From the NCBI GenBank assembly GCA_031267005.1, contig JAIRZX010000008.1, positions 1 through 8,990 on the forward strand: a stretch of 8,990 nucleotides of DNA. Reading direction: 5' to 3'. Below, piece after piece: positions 1 to 6,883 of the stretch. How positions within the stretch are numbered: the stretch's first letter is position 1; each line of letters starts with the position of its first letter. The position numbers and the translations under genes are program-made. The notes under the pieces were generated by a model, which saw nothing but the letters and a program-made list of their open reading frames with translations, searched no databases and was not told the origin of the DNA. This stretch comes from Deltaproteobacteria bacterium (lineage in GTDB: Bacteria; Desulfobacterota; Desulfarculia; Adiutricales; Adiutricaceae).

Positions 1-720
1 CCGCCGGTGTTCCCGCCCGCCTCGCCGTGGCGGGGGGGGCCTCACCCACACCCCTCCTAACCCCGCGGGCGCCGCCCGCCCGCGAGGGGGAAGCCCGGCC
101 GCGTACTGACGCCTTGGGCGGTCGGGAAGGGCGGGAAGCGGCGTGCTGGAAGGCCCGAAGGCCCCAAAGACCGAAGGAACGAAGGCCGGATGGCTCAAAG
201 GCCCGCCCCGGCGAGGCGGCCTTGCCGGGTGCTGAATTATATCGGCACCGGGAAAGCCCTGCAAGCTTGATCGCGCCGTTAAGGGCTTCCCCAGGTTTCG
301 GGCCCGCCAGACCGCTTACGGGGGGGACGGGACGGGAAGGGACGGGAAGGGACGGGAAGGGAAGGGACCGGACTGGACGGCCGCCCCTCCGTCGGCCCCG
401 GCACGGAGGGCGAGCCCGTCTTGCGCACGTGAGTCTCCCGGTCGGGGCTACCGGGCGTTCGCGGGGACTCCCTCCGGGTACCGTCCGGACTTCCTCCTGG
501 TTCCGTCCGGGCTCTCCCCGGGTTAAGCCGTTGACTTACGGCGGGTTCCCCCCGGGCTCCGCCTGAGGTACGACGCCGCCCGCCCGTTCACCGCCGGGGA
601 CTTCCGGCGCGCTTCGCGCCAGGGGCCTTCCGCAGCTTTTCGCTTGCTCCGTTCCGCGCCATTCCCAAGGCATTCCGGCGGGCGCCCAAGCGGATCCGCC
701 GTTGCCCGGGCGTCCGCGCG
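1..720. other. GC-rich stretch with no convincing gene
   Basis: This stretch holds many short direct repeats and GC-rich inverted repeats but no recognisable protein. The only long plus-strand open frame (27-566) translates to Arg/Pro/Gly-rich low-complexity sequence with no domain, which is what GC-rich non-coding DNA gives by chance. Around 148-215 there are repeated GAAGGC/CGAAGG motifs, at 331-360 a short tandem repeat, and at 430-570 a series of related CCGGG-containing segments. I see no tRNA or rRNA. It may be a long intergenic region or decayed coding sequence. Confidence 0.6.
331..360. repeat. 10-bp tandem repeat, 3 copies
   Basis: GACGGGAAGG occurs three times head to tail. It is flanked by partial copies (GACGG just before, GAAGGGACCGG just after). 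It lies outside any supported gene and is probably a slippage-prone simple repeat. Confidence 0.9.
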
Positions 721-741
721 TTCCCTTGACAGGCAAGGGAA
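721..741. promoter_or_regulatory. Dyad overlapping the purE -35 (candidate operator)
   Basis: Two perfect 8-bp arms, TTCCCTTG and CAAGGGAA, flank a 5-bp centre ACAGG. The left arm and centre contain the TTGACA -35 hexamer (726-731), so a protein bound here would cover the promoter. No T tract follows on either strand, which argues against a terminator. It does not match the E. coli PurR box as I know it. The arms and their position are seen; the operator role is inferred. Confidence 0.5.
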
Positions 742-754
742 AAATTCATATTGT
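726..754 (+). promoter_or_regulatory. sigma70-type promoter for purE operon
   Basis: TTGACA at 726-731 is a full consensus -35. After exactly 17 bp comes TATTGT at 749-754, matching TATAAT at four of six positions. The predicted transcript start is near 760-762, giving a leader of about 82 nt before purE. The local AT-rich stretch in otherwise very GC-rich sequence supports it. GATAAT at 760-765 is a better -10 by sequence but is spaced too far from this -35. Confidence 0.65.
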
Positions 755-794
755 TAACTGATAATAACGGGGTTCCCCGCAGGGGGGGCCGGTC

Positions 795-820
795 GCCCTC
801 CTTCCCGGGGGGCTTTTTTT
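795..820 (+). terminator. Intrinsic terminator or attenuator in the purE leader
   Basis: A 7-bp stem (GCCCTCC 795-801 with GGGGGGC 807-813, one G-T pair) closes a 5-nt TTCCC loop and is followed immediately by seven Ts (814-820). This is the textbook form of an intrinsic terminator. It lies between the predicted promoter (726-754) and the purE start at 843, so it could cut off purE transcription about 60 nt after initiation. The G run at 783-788 can alternatively pair with CCCTCC at 796-801, which would break the terminator stem, as in attenuators. I see no leader peptide or known riboswitch fold. It could instead end a transcript arriving from upstream. Confidence 0.6.
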
Positions 821-842
821 ACGATGGGAAAGGACGCGCGAG

Positions 843-1355
843 ATGTCGGAAGAGGGCCGGCCCGGCCCGCGGGTGGGCGTGGTGATGGGTTCGGAAAGCG
901 ATCGTCCGGTCATGGGAGTGGCAGGCGAGGTGCTGAACTCGCTTGGGGTGCCCTTCGAGATCCGCGTCGCCTCCGCCCACAGGACCCCGGAGCGGACGCT
1001 TGACTACGCCCGCGCCGCCGAGGGCAGAGGGCTTAAGGTGATCATTTGCGGCGCGGGCATGTCCGCGCACCTGGCGGGGGTCGTGGCGAGTTCCACGGTC
1101 CTGCCGGTCGTCGGCGTGCCCTTGAGCGGCGCCTCGCCTTTGGGCGGGATGGAGGCGCTCCTTTCCACCGTGCAGATGCCATCCGGAGTGCCCGTGGCGA
1201 CTGTCGCCATAAACGGGGCGAAGAACGCGGCCTGGCTGGCGGCCAGGATCCTGGCCTTGGGCGATCCCGAGCTGGCCTCGAGGGTGAAGGCGGCCCGCGA
1301 GGCGGCGGCCGCGGCCGCGGCCGTGGCGGACGCGGTGGACGGGCGGCTGAAATGA
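843..1355 (+). CDS. purE: 5-(carboxyamino)imidazole ribonucleotide mutase, PurE class I
   Basis: PurE converts N5-carboxyaminoimidazole ribonucleotide to 4-carboxyaminoimidazole ribonucleotide in de novo purine synthesis, in the cytoplasm as a homo-octamer in characterised members. The 170-residue protein has the family signatures in order: GSESD at 16-20 (substrate phosphate region), SAHRTPE at 44-50 with the catalytic His46, GAGMSAHLAG at 70-79, and LLSTVQMPSGVPVATVAI at about 106-123. The VQMPSGVPVAT motif and length fit class I (N5-CAIR mutase) rather than the class II carboxylase. The tail after residue 150 is an Ala-rich helix. An AAGGA Shine-Dalgarno (830-834) sits 8 nt before the ATG. 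The stop overlaps the next gene's start (ATGA), so the two are translationally coupled. purK, the usual partner, is not in the window. Confidence 0.96.
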   Translation: MSEEGRPGPRVGVVMGSESDRPVMGVAGEVLNSLGVPFEIRVASAHRTPERTLDYARAAEGRGLKVIICGAGMSAHLAGVVASSTVLPVVGVPLSGASPLGGMEALLSTVQMPSGVPVATVAINGAKNAAWLAARILALGDPELASRVKAAREAAAAAAAVADAVDGRLK

Positions 1356-3427
1356 GCCCCCCCCCGAAAAAGCCCAAGGGCCCGGGCCTCAGGAACATAG
1401 GGATAATCGCCCACATAGACGCCGGGAAGACGACCCTGACCGAGCGCATACTCTACTACTCGGGGCGCACCCACAAGCTGGGCGAGGTCCACGACGGCGA
1501 GGCCGTGATGGACTTCATGCCCGAGGAGCAGGACCGCGGCATCACGATAATGAGCGCGGTCACGTCCTGCGAGTGGCGCGGGGCCGAGGTGAACATCATA
1601 GACACCCCCGGGCACGTGGACTTCACCATGGAGGTGGAGAGGAGCCTGCGCGTCCTGGACGGCGCCGTGGGGGTGTTCTGCGCCGTGGGTGGCGTCCAGC
1701 CCCAGTCCGAGACGGTCTGGAGGCAGGCCGACCGGCACCGCGTCCCGAAGCTGGTGTTCGTGAACAAGATGGACCGCACGGGCGCCGACTTCGACAAGGT
1801 GATGGACGAATTGAGGGACCGCCTCTCCGCGAGGCCGCTGGTCATCACCCGGCCCGTGGGCCGGGAGGAAGGCTTCAAGGGCGTCGTGGACCTGCTGAAC
1901 CGGAGCTACTGCACCTGGTCCGAGGACTCCCTCGGGGCGGAGATGACCCAGGCCCCGATCCCGGAGGAGCTCGAAGCGGACGCCGAGAAGGAGCGCAGGG
2001 AGCTAATCGAGACCCTGGCCGACTGCGACGACGAGGTGATGGAGGCCTACCTGGCTGACGCCGAGCTGGACGTCCCGGCCCTGAAGGCCGCCATCCGCCG
2101 GGCGACCATAGCGCTCAAGCTCGTCCCGGCCTTCGCGGGCGCCGCGCTCCGCAACAAGGGCGTCCAGCCCCTCCTGGACGGCGTGGTGGACTACCTCCCG
2201 GCGCCGCGCGATCTGCCCCCCGTCGAGGCGCTCGACTTAAAGGGCGGGGCGGTCATGGTCGAGCCCGACGAGAAGGCCCCGCTGGCCGCTTTGGTCTTCA
2301 AGATCCAGATGATGGAGCAGGGGCGCAAGCTCTCCTACGTGCGGGTGTACTCAGGCGAGATGAAGGAGGGCGGCGAGGTCTTCAACTCACGCATGAGGCG
2401 CAAGGACAAGATTTCGCGGCTGTTCAGGATTTCCGCCGCCAAAAGGGACCGCACCGACCGCGCCTCGGCGGGGGACCTGGTGGGCGTGGTGGGCTTGAGG
2501 TCCGCCGCCACCGGCGACACCGTCTGCTCGGAGGACCGGCCGGTCGTCCTCGAGTCCATCCAGGCGGCGGATCCGGTCATTTCGATTGCCGTCGAACCCG
2601 AGAGTTCCTCGGACGGCCCCAGGCTCCTGGAGGCCCTCTCCAAGATGGCCGAGGAGGACCCGACTTTCAGGATGAAGCAGGACCCCGACACCGGGCAGAC
2701 GGTCATTTCCGGAATGGGGGAACTCTACCTTGAAATCCTGGTCCACCGCCTGGGGCGCGAGCACGGGGTCCAGGTCGTCGTGGGGAAGCCCCAGGTGGTC
2801 CACCGCGAGACCGTGCAGAAGGCCGCCACGGCCGACGGCGCCTTCCAGCGCCCCGCCGGCGCGGCCTCGAAGGCCGCCAAGGCCGTCGTGACGGTGAAGC
2901 CCCTCCCGCGGGGCAAGGGCGTCTCCACCGCGAACCTCGTCGCGGCCGCGGGCCTTTTGCCCAAGAACCTCGTGGACGCGGCCTTCGCCACCGTGAAGGA
3001 CTCGCTGGAGACCGGTCCGCTTTTGGGCTACCCCATGCTGGACATAGAGGCTTCCCTGGACGCTTTGGAGATAGGCGAGGGCGGGGCGGACGAGCCCTCC
3101 GTGCGCATAGCCGCGGCCCAGGCCGCGCGCAACGCGTTAAACGCCGCGAGCCCTATCCTGATGGAGCCCGTCATGAAGCTGGAAGTCACCTGCCCGGAGG
3201 AGTCCGTCGGCGACGTCGTGGGGGAGATCGCCGTCCGCAACGGCCGCGTGGGCGAGGTGAAGCCCACCGTGCCCCCCGGGTTCATGACGGTCTCGGCCGC
3301 CGCCCCCCTGGCGTCCATGTTCGGCTACTCCACCACCATTCGCTCCCAGACCCAGGGGAGGGGCTCCTTCCTCCTGACCTTCGACCGCTACGACGTGGTC
3401 GAGCGCAAGGGCCAGGAGCGGCCTTGA
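1352..3427 (+). CDS. EF-G-like translational GTPase (EF-G paralog)
   Basis: The 691-residue protein has the full EF-G layout. The G domain carries the P-loop AHIDAGKTT at 20-28, switch I EEQDRGITI at 58-66, switch II DTPGH at 84-88 and NKMD at 138-141. Beta-barrel domain II, domain III, domain IV (from about HRET at 484-487) and a C-terminal domain V follow. EF-G uses GTP hydrolysis to drive translocation or ribosome recycling. Domain IV departs from canonical EF-G: where the family normally has a GGRGQYGHV-like segment this one has GAASKAAKAVV at about 503-513, so it is probably a second, specialised EF-G rather than the housekeeping fusA. The start is the ATG in the ATGA overlap with purE; the frame extends farther upstream (to 1046), but only through out-of-frame purE sequence that reads as Arg/Gly-rich. 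Length is close to normal (about 690-700). Its specific role is not evident from the sequence. Confidence 0.93.
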   Translation: MSPPPKKPKGPGLRNIGIIAHIDAGKTTLTERILYYSGRTHKLGEVHDGEAVMDFMPEEQDRGITIMSAVTSCEWRGAEVNIIDTPGHVDFTMEVERSLRVLDGAVGVFCAVGGVQPQSETVWRQADRHRVPKLVFVNKMDRTGADFDKVMDELRDRLSARPLVITRPVGREEGFKGVVDLLNRSYCTWSEDSLGAEMTQAPIPEELEADAEKERRELIETLADCDDEVMEAYLADAELDVPALKAAIRRATIALKLVPAFAGAALRNKGVQPLLDGVVDYLPAPRDLPPVEALDLKGGAVMVEPDEKAPLAALVFKIQMMEQGRKLSYVRVYSGEMKEGGEVFNSRMRRKDKISRLFRISAAKRDRTDRASAGDLVGVVGLRSAATGDTVCSEDRPVVLESIQAADPVISIAVEPESSSDGPRLLEALSKMAEEDPTFRMKQDPDTGQTVISGMGELYLEILVHRLGREHGVQVVVGKPQVVHRETVQKAATADGAFQRPAGAASKAAKAVVTVKPLPRGKGVSTANLVAAAGLLPKNLVDAAFATVKDSLETGPLLGYPMLDIEASLDALEIGEGGADEPSVRIAAAQAARNALNAASPILMEPVMKLEVTCPEESVGDVVGEIAVRNGRVGEVKPTVPPGFMTVSAAAPLASMFGYSTTIRSQTQGRGSFLLTFDRYDVVERKGQERP

Positions 3428-3454
3428 CGGGGCTGGCTGGCGGCGGATTCGGTT

Positions 3455-3492
3455 CCGGAGTTCCCGTCCGGAGTTCCCGTCCGGAGTTCCGT
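3455..3492. repeat. 13-bp tandem repeat, 3 copies, after the EF-G gene
   Basis: CCGGAGTTCCCGT occurs at 3455-3467 and 3468-3480, with a third copy at 3481-3492 lacking one C. It begins 28 bp after the EF-G stop. A related fragment, GGTCCGGAG, follows at 3497-3505. It has the same period as the larger array at 6884-7039 but an unrelated sequence. Confidence 0.9.
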
Positions 3493-3933
3493 CAACGGTC
3501 CGGAGCCCGGAAAAGTTTTCAGGAACAACTGTTCCTGGCGGGCATCACTTCGCGGGGATTCTTTCATGCCCGTTGACGGGGGGGCGTCGTCCTCCGGCGT
3601 CTTAGCCAGCTCTCCTGCGGAAGTTTATCTAAATTCATAAAAGTCAGCTTTTTATATTATTGCGCTCAATATCATCGACATAACCCCAGTCCAGTGCCGC
3701 TTCATTGCGGCGGCGTCATATATCAAATGGTCTGCTTGCTGGAGGGCATGGACCGTCAGGTCATTGGCGCCCATATTCCAAGGTCGGAGCAAGGAAAGGT
3801 GTCTTCCCGCCGTAGCGAGGAAACCTGTTGCTTAATGCATAGCAGCACCTCAGCCTTGAACCCAGTATGACGGATCGGTTTAAGGGCCCACCAAAAGAAA
3901 CGTGAGTCTTTTAATTCCGATTTTGGAGTCATC
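3493..3933. other. Intergenic region with possible relic coding sequence
   Basis: No complete gene is seen between the EF-G paralog and the AAA gene. GC drops sharply after about 3630 and an AT-rich patch lies at 3625-3660. On the minus strand two short pieces look protein-like but are in different frames: one at about 3837-3890 reads WALKPIRHTGFKAEVLLC, loosely like the C-terminal tail of some DDE transposases. The other, at about 3644-3700, reads AALDWGYVDDIERNNIKS and ends in a stop. If real, they are a frameshifted remnant of a gene lost when the AAA gene arrived. The similarity is weak and judged by eye. Confidence 0.3.
3520..3537. other. 18-bp inverted repeat (hairpin or operator)
   Basis: CAGGAACA and TGTTCCTG are perfect 8-bp arms around AC. 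An outer GCCCG (3505-3509) and CGGGC (3539-3543) could extend the structure across an unpaired AAAAGTTTT stretch. No T tract follows on either strand, so it is not a classic intrinsic terminator. It may act as a 3' hairpin for the purE operon transcript or as a protein-binding site. Confidence 0.55.
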
Positions 3934-5661
3934 ATGGCCTTTAAGCCGATAAAAAGGTTCAACGCCACTGGCATTTGCAAACCGAAAACACACTGCATGA
4001 TTTCTGCCGTTCCGCGTCTCCCGGGCGTTAATGGCATGATTGGCGGTGAATTCTATTTCGTCCTCCACGCGCCGCGCCAGTCGGGAAAAACCACGTGCCC
4101 GGAAGCTTTGGCCAGAAAGATAAATTCTGACGGAGAATATTACGCCCTCGCCTGTTCCCCGGCGGCCTTAAGTAATGCCTTCGATGCCAAAACGGCCATG
4201 GACATGGTCGTTAACCAGATAGACGCGGAGCTCATGATTTCTGACGCGGTTGAGTTAAGCGAGCTGGCCTTCAAGTTCCAAGGCAACCCCTTCATGTCCA
4301 GACCGGACATCAAGGTTCGATTGACGCTCTATGCCATTTGCAATGCTTTGAAAAAGGAATTAGTCGTCTTCTTCGACTAGGCGGACTGTCTCCAAGAAGA
4401 TCCGCTAGTTATGTTCCTGGCCCAGATTAGGGACGGCTATCTCCGCCGTCCCGATTCCCCTCAAAGCGCCTTTCCAAGAACCTTGGCCCTGGCAGGCATG
4501 CGGGACGTAAGGGACTATTTATTCAGAATCAGGCCTGAAGCGCAGTCTACGGGATTGGCCAGCCCTTTCAACGTTAAAAAGAAGTCTCTGGTCCTTTCCA
4601 ATTTCACAAAGGAGGAAATCAAGGACCTTTACGGCCAGCGTACCTAGGAGTCAGGGCAAGCGTTCGAGGCTTCCGCCTTCGATCGGGCCTGGCACTGGAC
4701 GGAATGCCAGCCCTGGCTGGTAAACGCCCTGGCTGACGATATCATCGTCGAACTGTTTAAGAGCGACTATTCCGGACGCGTCATGGGAGACGACGTCGAC
4801 CTGGCCGCACGCTCCCTTATCCTGCGAAACGACACGCATTTTAACTCTCTCACGGAAAGACTCAGGGAACCGAGAACCAGAAGGGTAATTGAGCCGATAA
4901 TTATCGGAGCGGGCGTATTTCCGAATGATATTTCGGAGGACGATGTTAAATTCGCCGTCGACCTCGGGCTTCTTAAGAAGGAAGACCCTTACGACGGTTC
5001 TTCTTTAATGGTGAGTAACCCCATATACGGCGAGTTGATCGTCCGGGCTTTGACCAGGAAACTCCAGAACAAAATTCCAGCCGCTATTTCCGGCAAGTGG
5101 ACTGACGGGTCCGGGATCGACATGGACGGACTTCTCAGGGAGTTCCGGTTCTATTGGCGCATGAACGCGGATATTACCGAAAAATCTATTGCCAAAGCGG
5201 ACGATCTGGACTTCCAGGAGAAAGAAAGGATTGACTGGGTTCTGTCAACTCCAGAACTCGCGGGCAAATATAATGTCCAGGACGATATAATTTCAATTAC
5301 CAAAGTGAAGAGAACTGGCTGCGCCGCCGAGGATATTCCGCATAACGCGTTGAATGCTTTCCTCCAAAGGGCCGTGAACGGCGGAGCCGACTTTGTCCAA
5401 ATGGAGTGCGCCACGGGGAGAACAATGGCAGATATATGCGTAATTTACAAAGGTATATACTATCCTATCGAAATCAAGATCAACGGATCTGAAGCCTTGG
5501 AAACAGGCAAAAACCAGCGGGCAGGAAATATGGATAAATGCGGATCATCAGTTGGCTGGCTTATTATATTCGACATGGATTTTAAGAAACTCTGGGACGA
5601 TAAAATTTTTTGGCATAACCAACAGTTCAGCGGCAAAACCATTAACGTGGTTGGTTGCTGA
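3934..5661 (+). pseudogene. AAA-like ATPase with PD-(D/E)XK domain, two in-frame TAG
   Basis: One continuous frame of 575 codons has the layout of a family of ATPases with a C-terminal nuclease-like domain that occurs in many copies in some anaerobes; the cellular role of that family is not established. Visible in order: N-terminal RFNATG (8-13), Walker A APRQSGKTT (46-54), Walker B VVFFD (145-148 region) followed by TAG at codon 149 (4378-4380), LALAGMRDVRDYLF (about 186-199), TAG at codon 238 (4645-4647), ESGQAF, QPWLVNALADDI, a winged-helix-like linker with DTHFNSLTERLREPR, and a PD-(D/E)XK fold with Asp500, Glu513 and Lys515 (PIEIK). It closes with GKTINVVGC. There are no frameshifts, and family motifs remain intact after both stops. 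The start ATG has GGAG (3925-3928) 5 nt upstream. GC is clearly lower than in the neighbours, suggesting acquisition. As written the ATPase is broken at its catalytic Glu codon; the 3' part from ATG 4783 could still yield 292 residues with the nuclease-like domain. Confidence 0.8.
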
Positions 5662-5695
5662 CGGCAAAGCCCGGCAGCGCGCATTTTCCGGCAAC

Positions 5696-5738
5696 CGCCC
5701 TGACGCTACTCTCTGGCTTTGGCGTAGTCGGCAGGGCG
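5696..5738. other. Inverted repeat downstream of the AAA gene
   Basis: CGCCCTG (5696-5702) pairs with CAGGGCG (5732-5738). Inside, ACGC (5703-5706) pairs with GCGT (5722-5725), leaving a 6-nt bulge. It starts 35 bp after the AAA stop and could protect or end that transcript, though it has no T tract. Confidence 0.4.
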
Positions 5739-6282
5739 ATCAGGCGCCATATGATAGTTTTCCGTAGCCGCGACAGGGTTGGCCGAGGATTTTACGGCGC
5801 GCCTTGATAGCCGGGTCCCGCGCGGTGGCTGGAGCCATCCCCCGCGGCGGCGGGTTCTGAAAGGACGAACCAGGACGCGGTCGGAGACGCGGGCGAGTCA
5901 TGCGGTAATGCGAGCCGCCCGATAGTTTACTGAATTCGTCGGCGCCGGAGTGCGGGATGCGTTGGATGCCGGAGCCGGCGGTTTCCGTTCCGCCGGGCAG
6001 ATCGTCATCCGCGGGCGGCGGCAGGTTCCGGCGGCGTTGCGGTTTGTCGGGTGACGGGGCCGGACCGATACGGCGGCTTCCCGGAGGCGGCGCTCGGCGT
6101 CTCCGGCCCGGAGGCGGGCGACAAGGCGGGTTTGGCCCAGCCTCTCTTGGCAGCTCGGCCTTCGGAGGAGGGGAGGGCTCCGGATACGGAACCCAGACCG
6201 GATCACGGGCGTCAGGCGCAGGGGGACCGACAGCGCGGAAGCGAACTTCGTAGGTGAAAGGCTTTCCGTCAATGCAGGCTGG

Positions 6283-6310
6283 CTCCCGTCACGGGAGGGC
6301 CCTGAGGGCC
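6283..6310. other. Two adjacent GC-rich palindromes
   Basis: CTCCCGTCACGGGAG (6283-6297) is a perfect palindrome about a central C, and GGCCCTGAGGGCC (6298-6310) follows with no gap. Together they would form two abutting hairpins in RNA from either strand. No T tract or flanking gene gives them an obvious role. Confidence 0.6.
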
Positions 6311-6694
6311 AGAAGCTGAAGGCGGCGGGATCCTGGGGAGAAGGGATGTTCCGTCGCCGAGGCGAAGGCGGGCGGAAACGCCTTCCTAGCCGACTCGTCA
6401 GCCGCGTGGGGGCCGTCGCGCCGGACCGGGCGATCTCCTGAAACGCTCCAAGGGGCGGTATCGGCCCGCGGCGGAGGGGGGCGGGTCCGGTTTCATGGAC
6501 GCGTCCGCAACGGGCCGTCGGGTGTCCGTGAAGGGCGGCTTCGCGCCCGTACGCTCCAGGGCCCGGGGCAGGGGTTCCTTCCGCCCGGCCTTCCCTCGCG
6601 GCGGCCCGGAATGGCGTGGGGGGCGGGATCGATCCGCGCGGGCGAGGCCGGCGCGGGGGGCTGGCGAACCGGAGCTGAGGGCGGTCGTTATTGC

Positions 6695-6883
6695 CATTCG
6701 ATTTAAATATTAGAAAATGGCGTGGCAGTTAATCCTTATATAGTACCGCCATATCCTGGATATTGCCAATGCTGTTAAATATTAGAATAATATCAAAGAA
6801 ATGACTATGCCGTATATGAATTGAAGACCCGCCATTATCGAATATTCAGAATATATGACAATAATATTCTAATATTGAATGAG
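6695..6883. repeat. AT-rich island with repeated AATATTAGAA motifs
   Basis: About 190 bp of strongly AT-rich DNA sits between GC-rich blocks. TTAAATATTAGAA occurs as a direct repeat at 6703-6715 and 6775-6787. The second copy forms part of a 12-bp inverted repeat, AATATTAGAATA (6778-6789) against TATTCTAATATT (6865-6876). A degenerate copy, AATATTCAGAA, lies at 6841-6851. ATATCCTGGATAT (6751-6763) is a separate perfect palindrome. No protein is encoded. It could be an easily melted or protein-bound site, or the remnant of a small mobile element bounded by the inverted repeats. Confidence 0.6.

Larger units (their letters stand above)
5662..6694. other. GC-rich region with no recognisable gene
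   Basis: Composition returns to high GC right after the AAA frame ends. Open frames of up to about 120 codons exist on both strands (for example 5898-6272 minus and 6051-6257 plus), but their translations are Arg/Pro/Gly-rich, overlap each other on opposite strands and show no domain. The stretch holds GC-rich inverted repeats (5696-5738 and 6283-6310). It may be decayed coding sequence or a long spacer. Confidence 0.55.

Noticed and set aside
27..566. 179-codon plus-strand open frame
   Set aside because: The translation is Arg/Pro/Gly-rich low-complexity sequence with simple repeats, no domain and no ribosome-binding site. Long open frames arise by chance at this GC content.
760..765. GATAAT as the purE -10
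   Set aside because: It is 28 bp from the TTGACA -35. TATTGT at the exact 17-bp spacing fits better.
761..842. Known riboswitch in the purE leader
   Set aside because: The leader is short and shows no recognisable purine, preQ1 or PRPP/ppGpp aptamer core. Only the terminator-like hairpin is supported.
1046..1351. Upstream extension of the EF-G-like frame into purE
   Set aside because: It overlaps purE in another frame and reads as Arg/Gly-rich sequence. The ATG in the ATGA overlap gives the normal EF-G N-terminus.
3756..4037. 93-codon minus-strand frame taken as an intact gene
   Set aside because: It overlaps the well-supported N-terminus of the AAA gene on the other strand. Only a short piece outside that overlap looks protein-like, so at most it is a relic.
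6051..6257. 68-codon plus-strand frame as a small gene
   Set aside because: The residue mix is plausible, but there is no recognisable domain, no clear ribosome-binding site and open frames overlap it on both strands.
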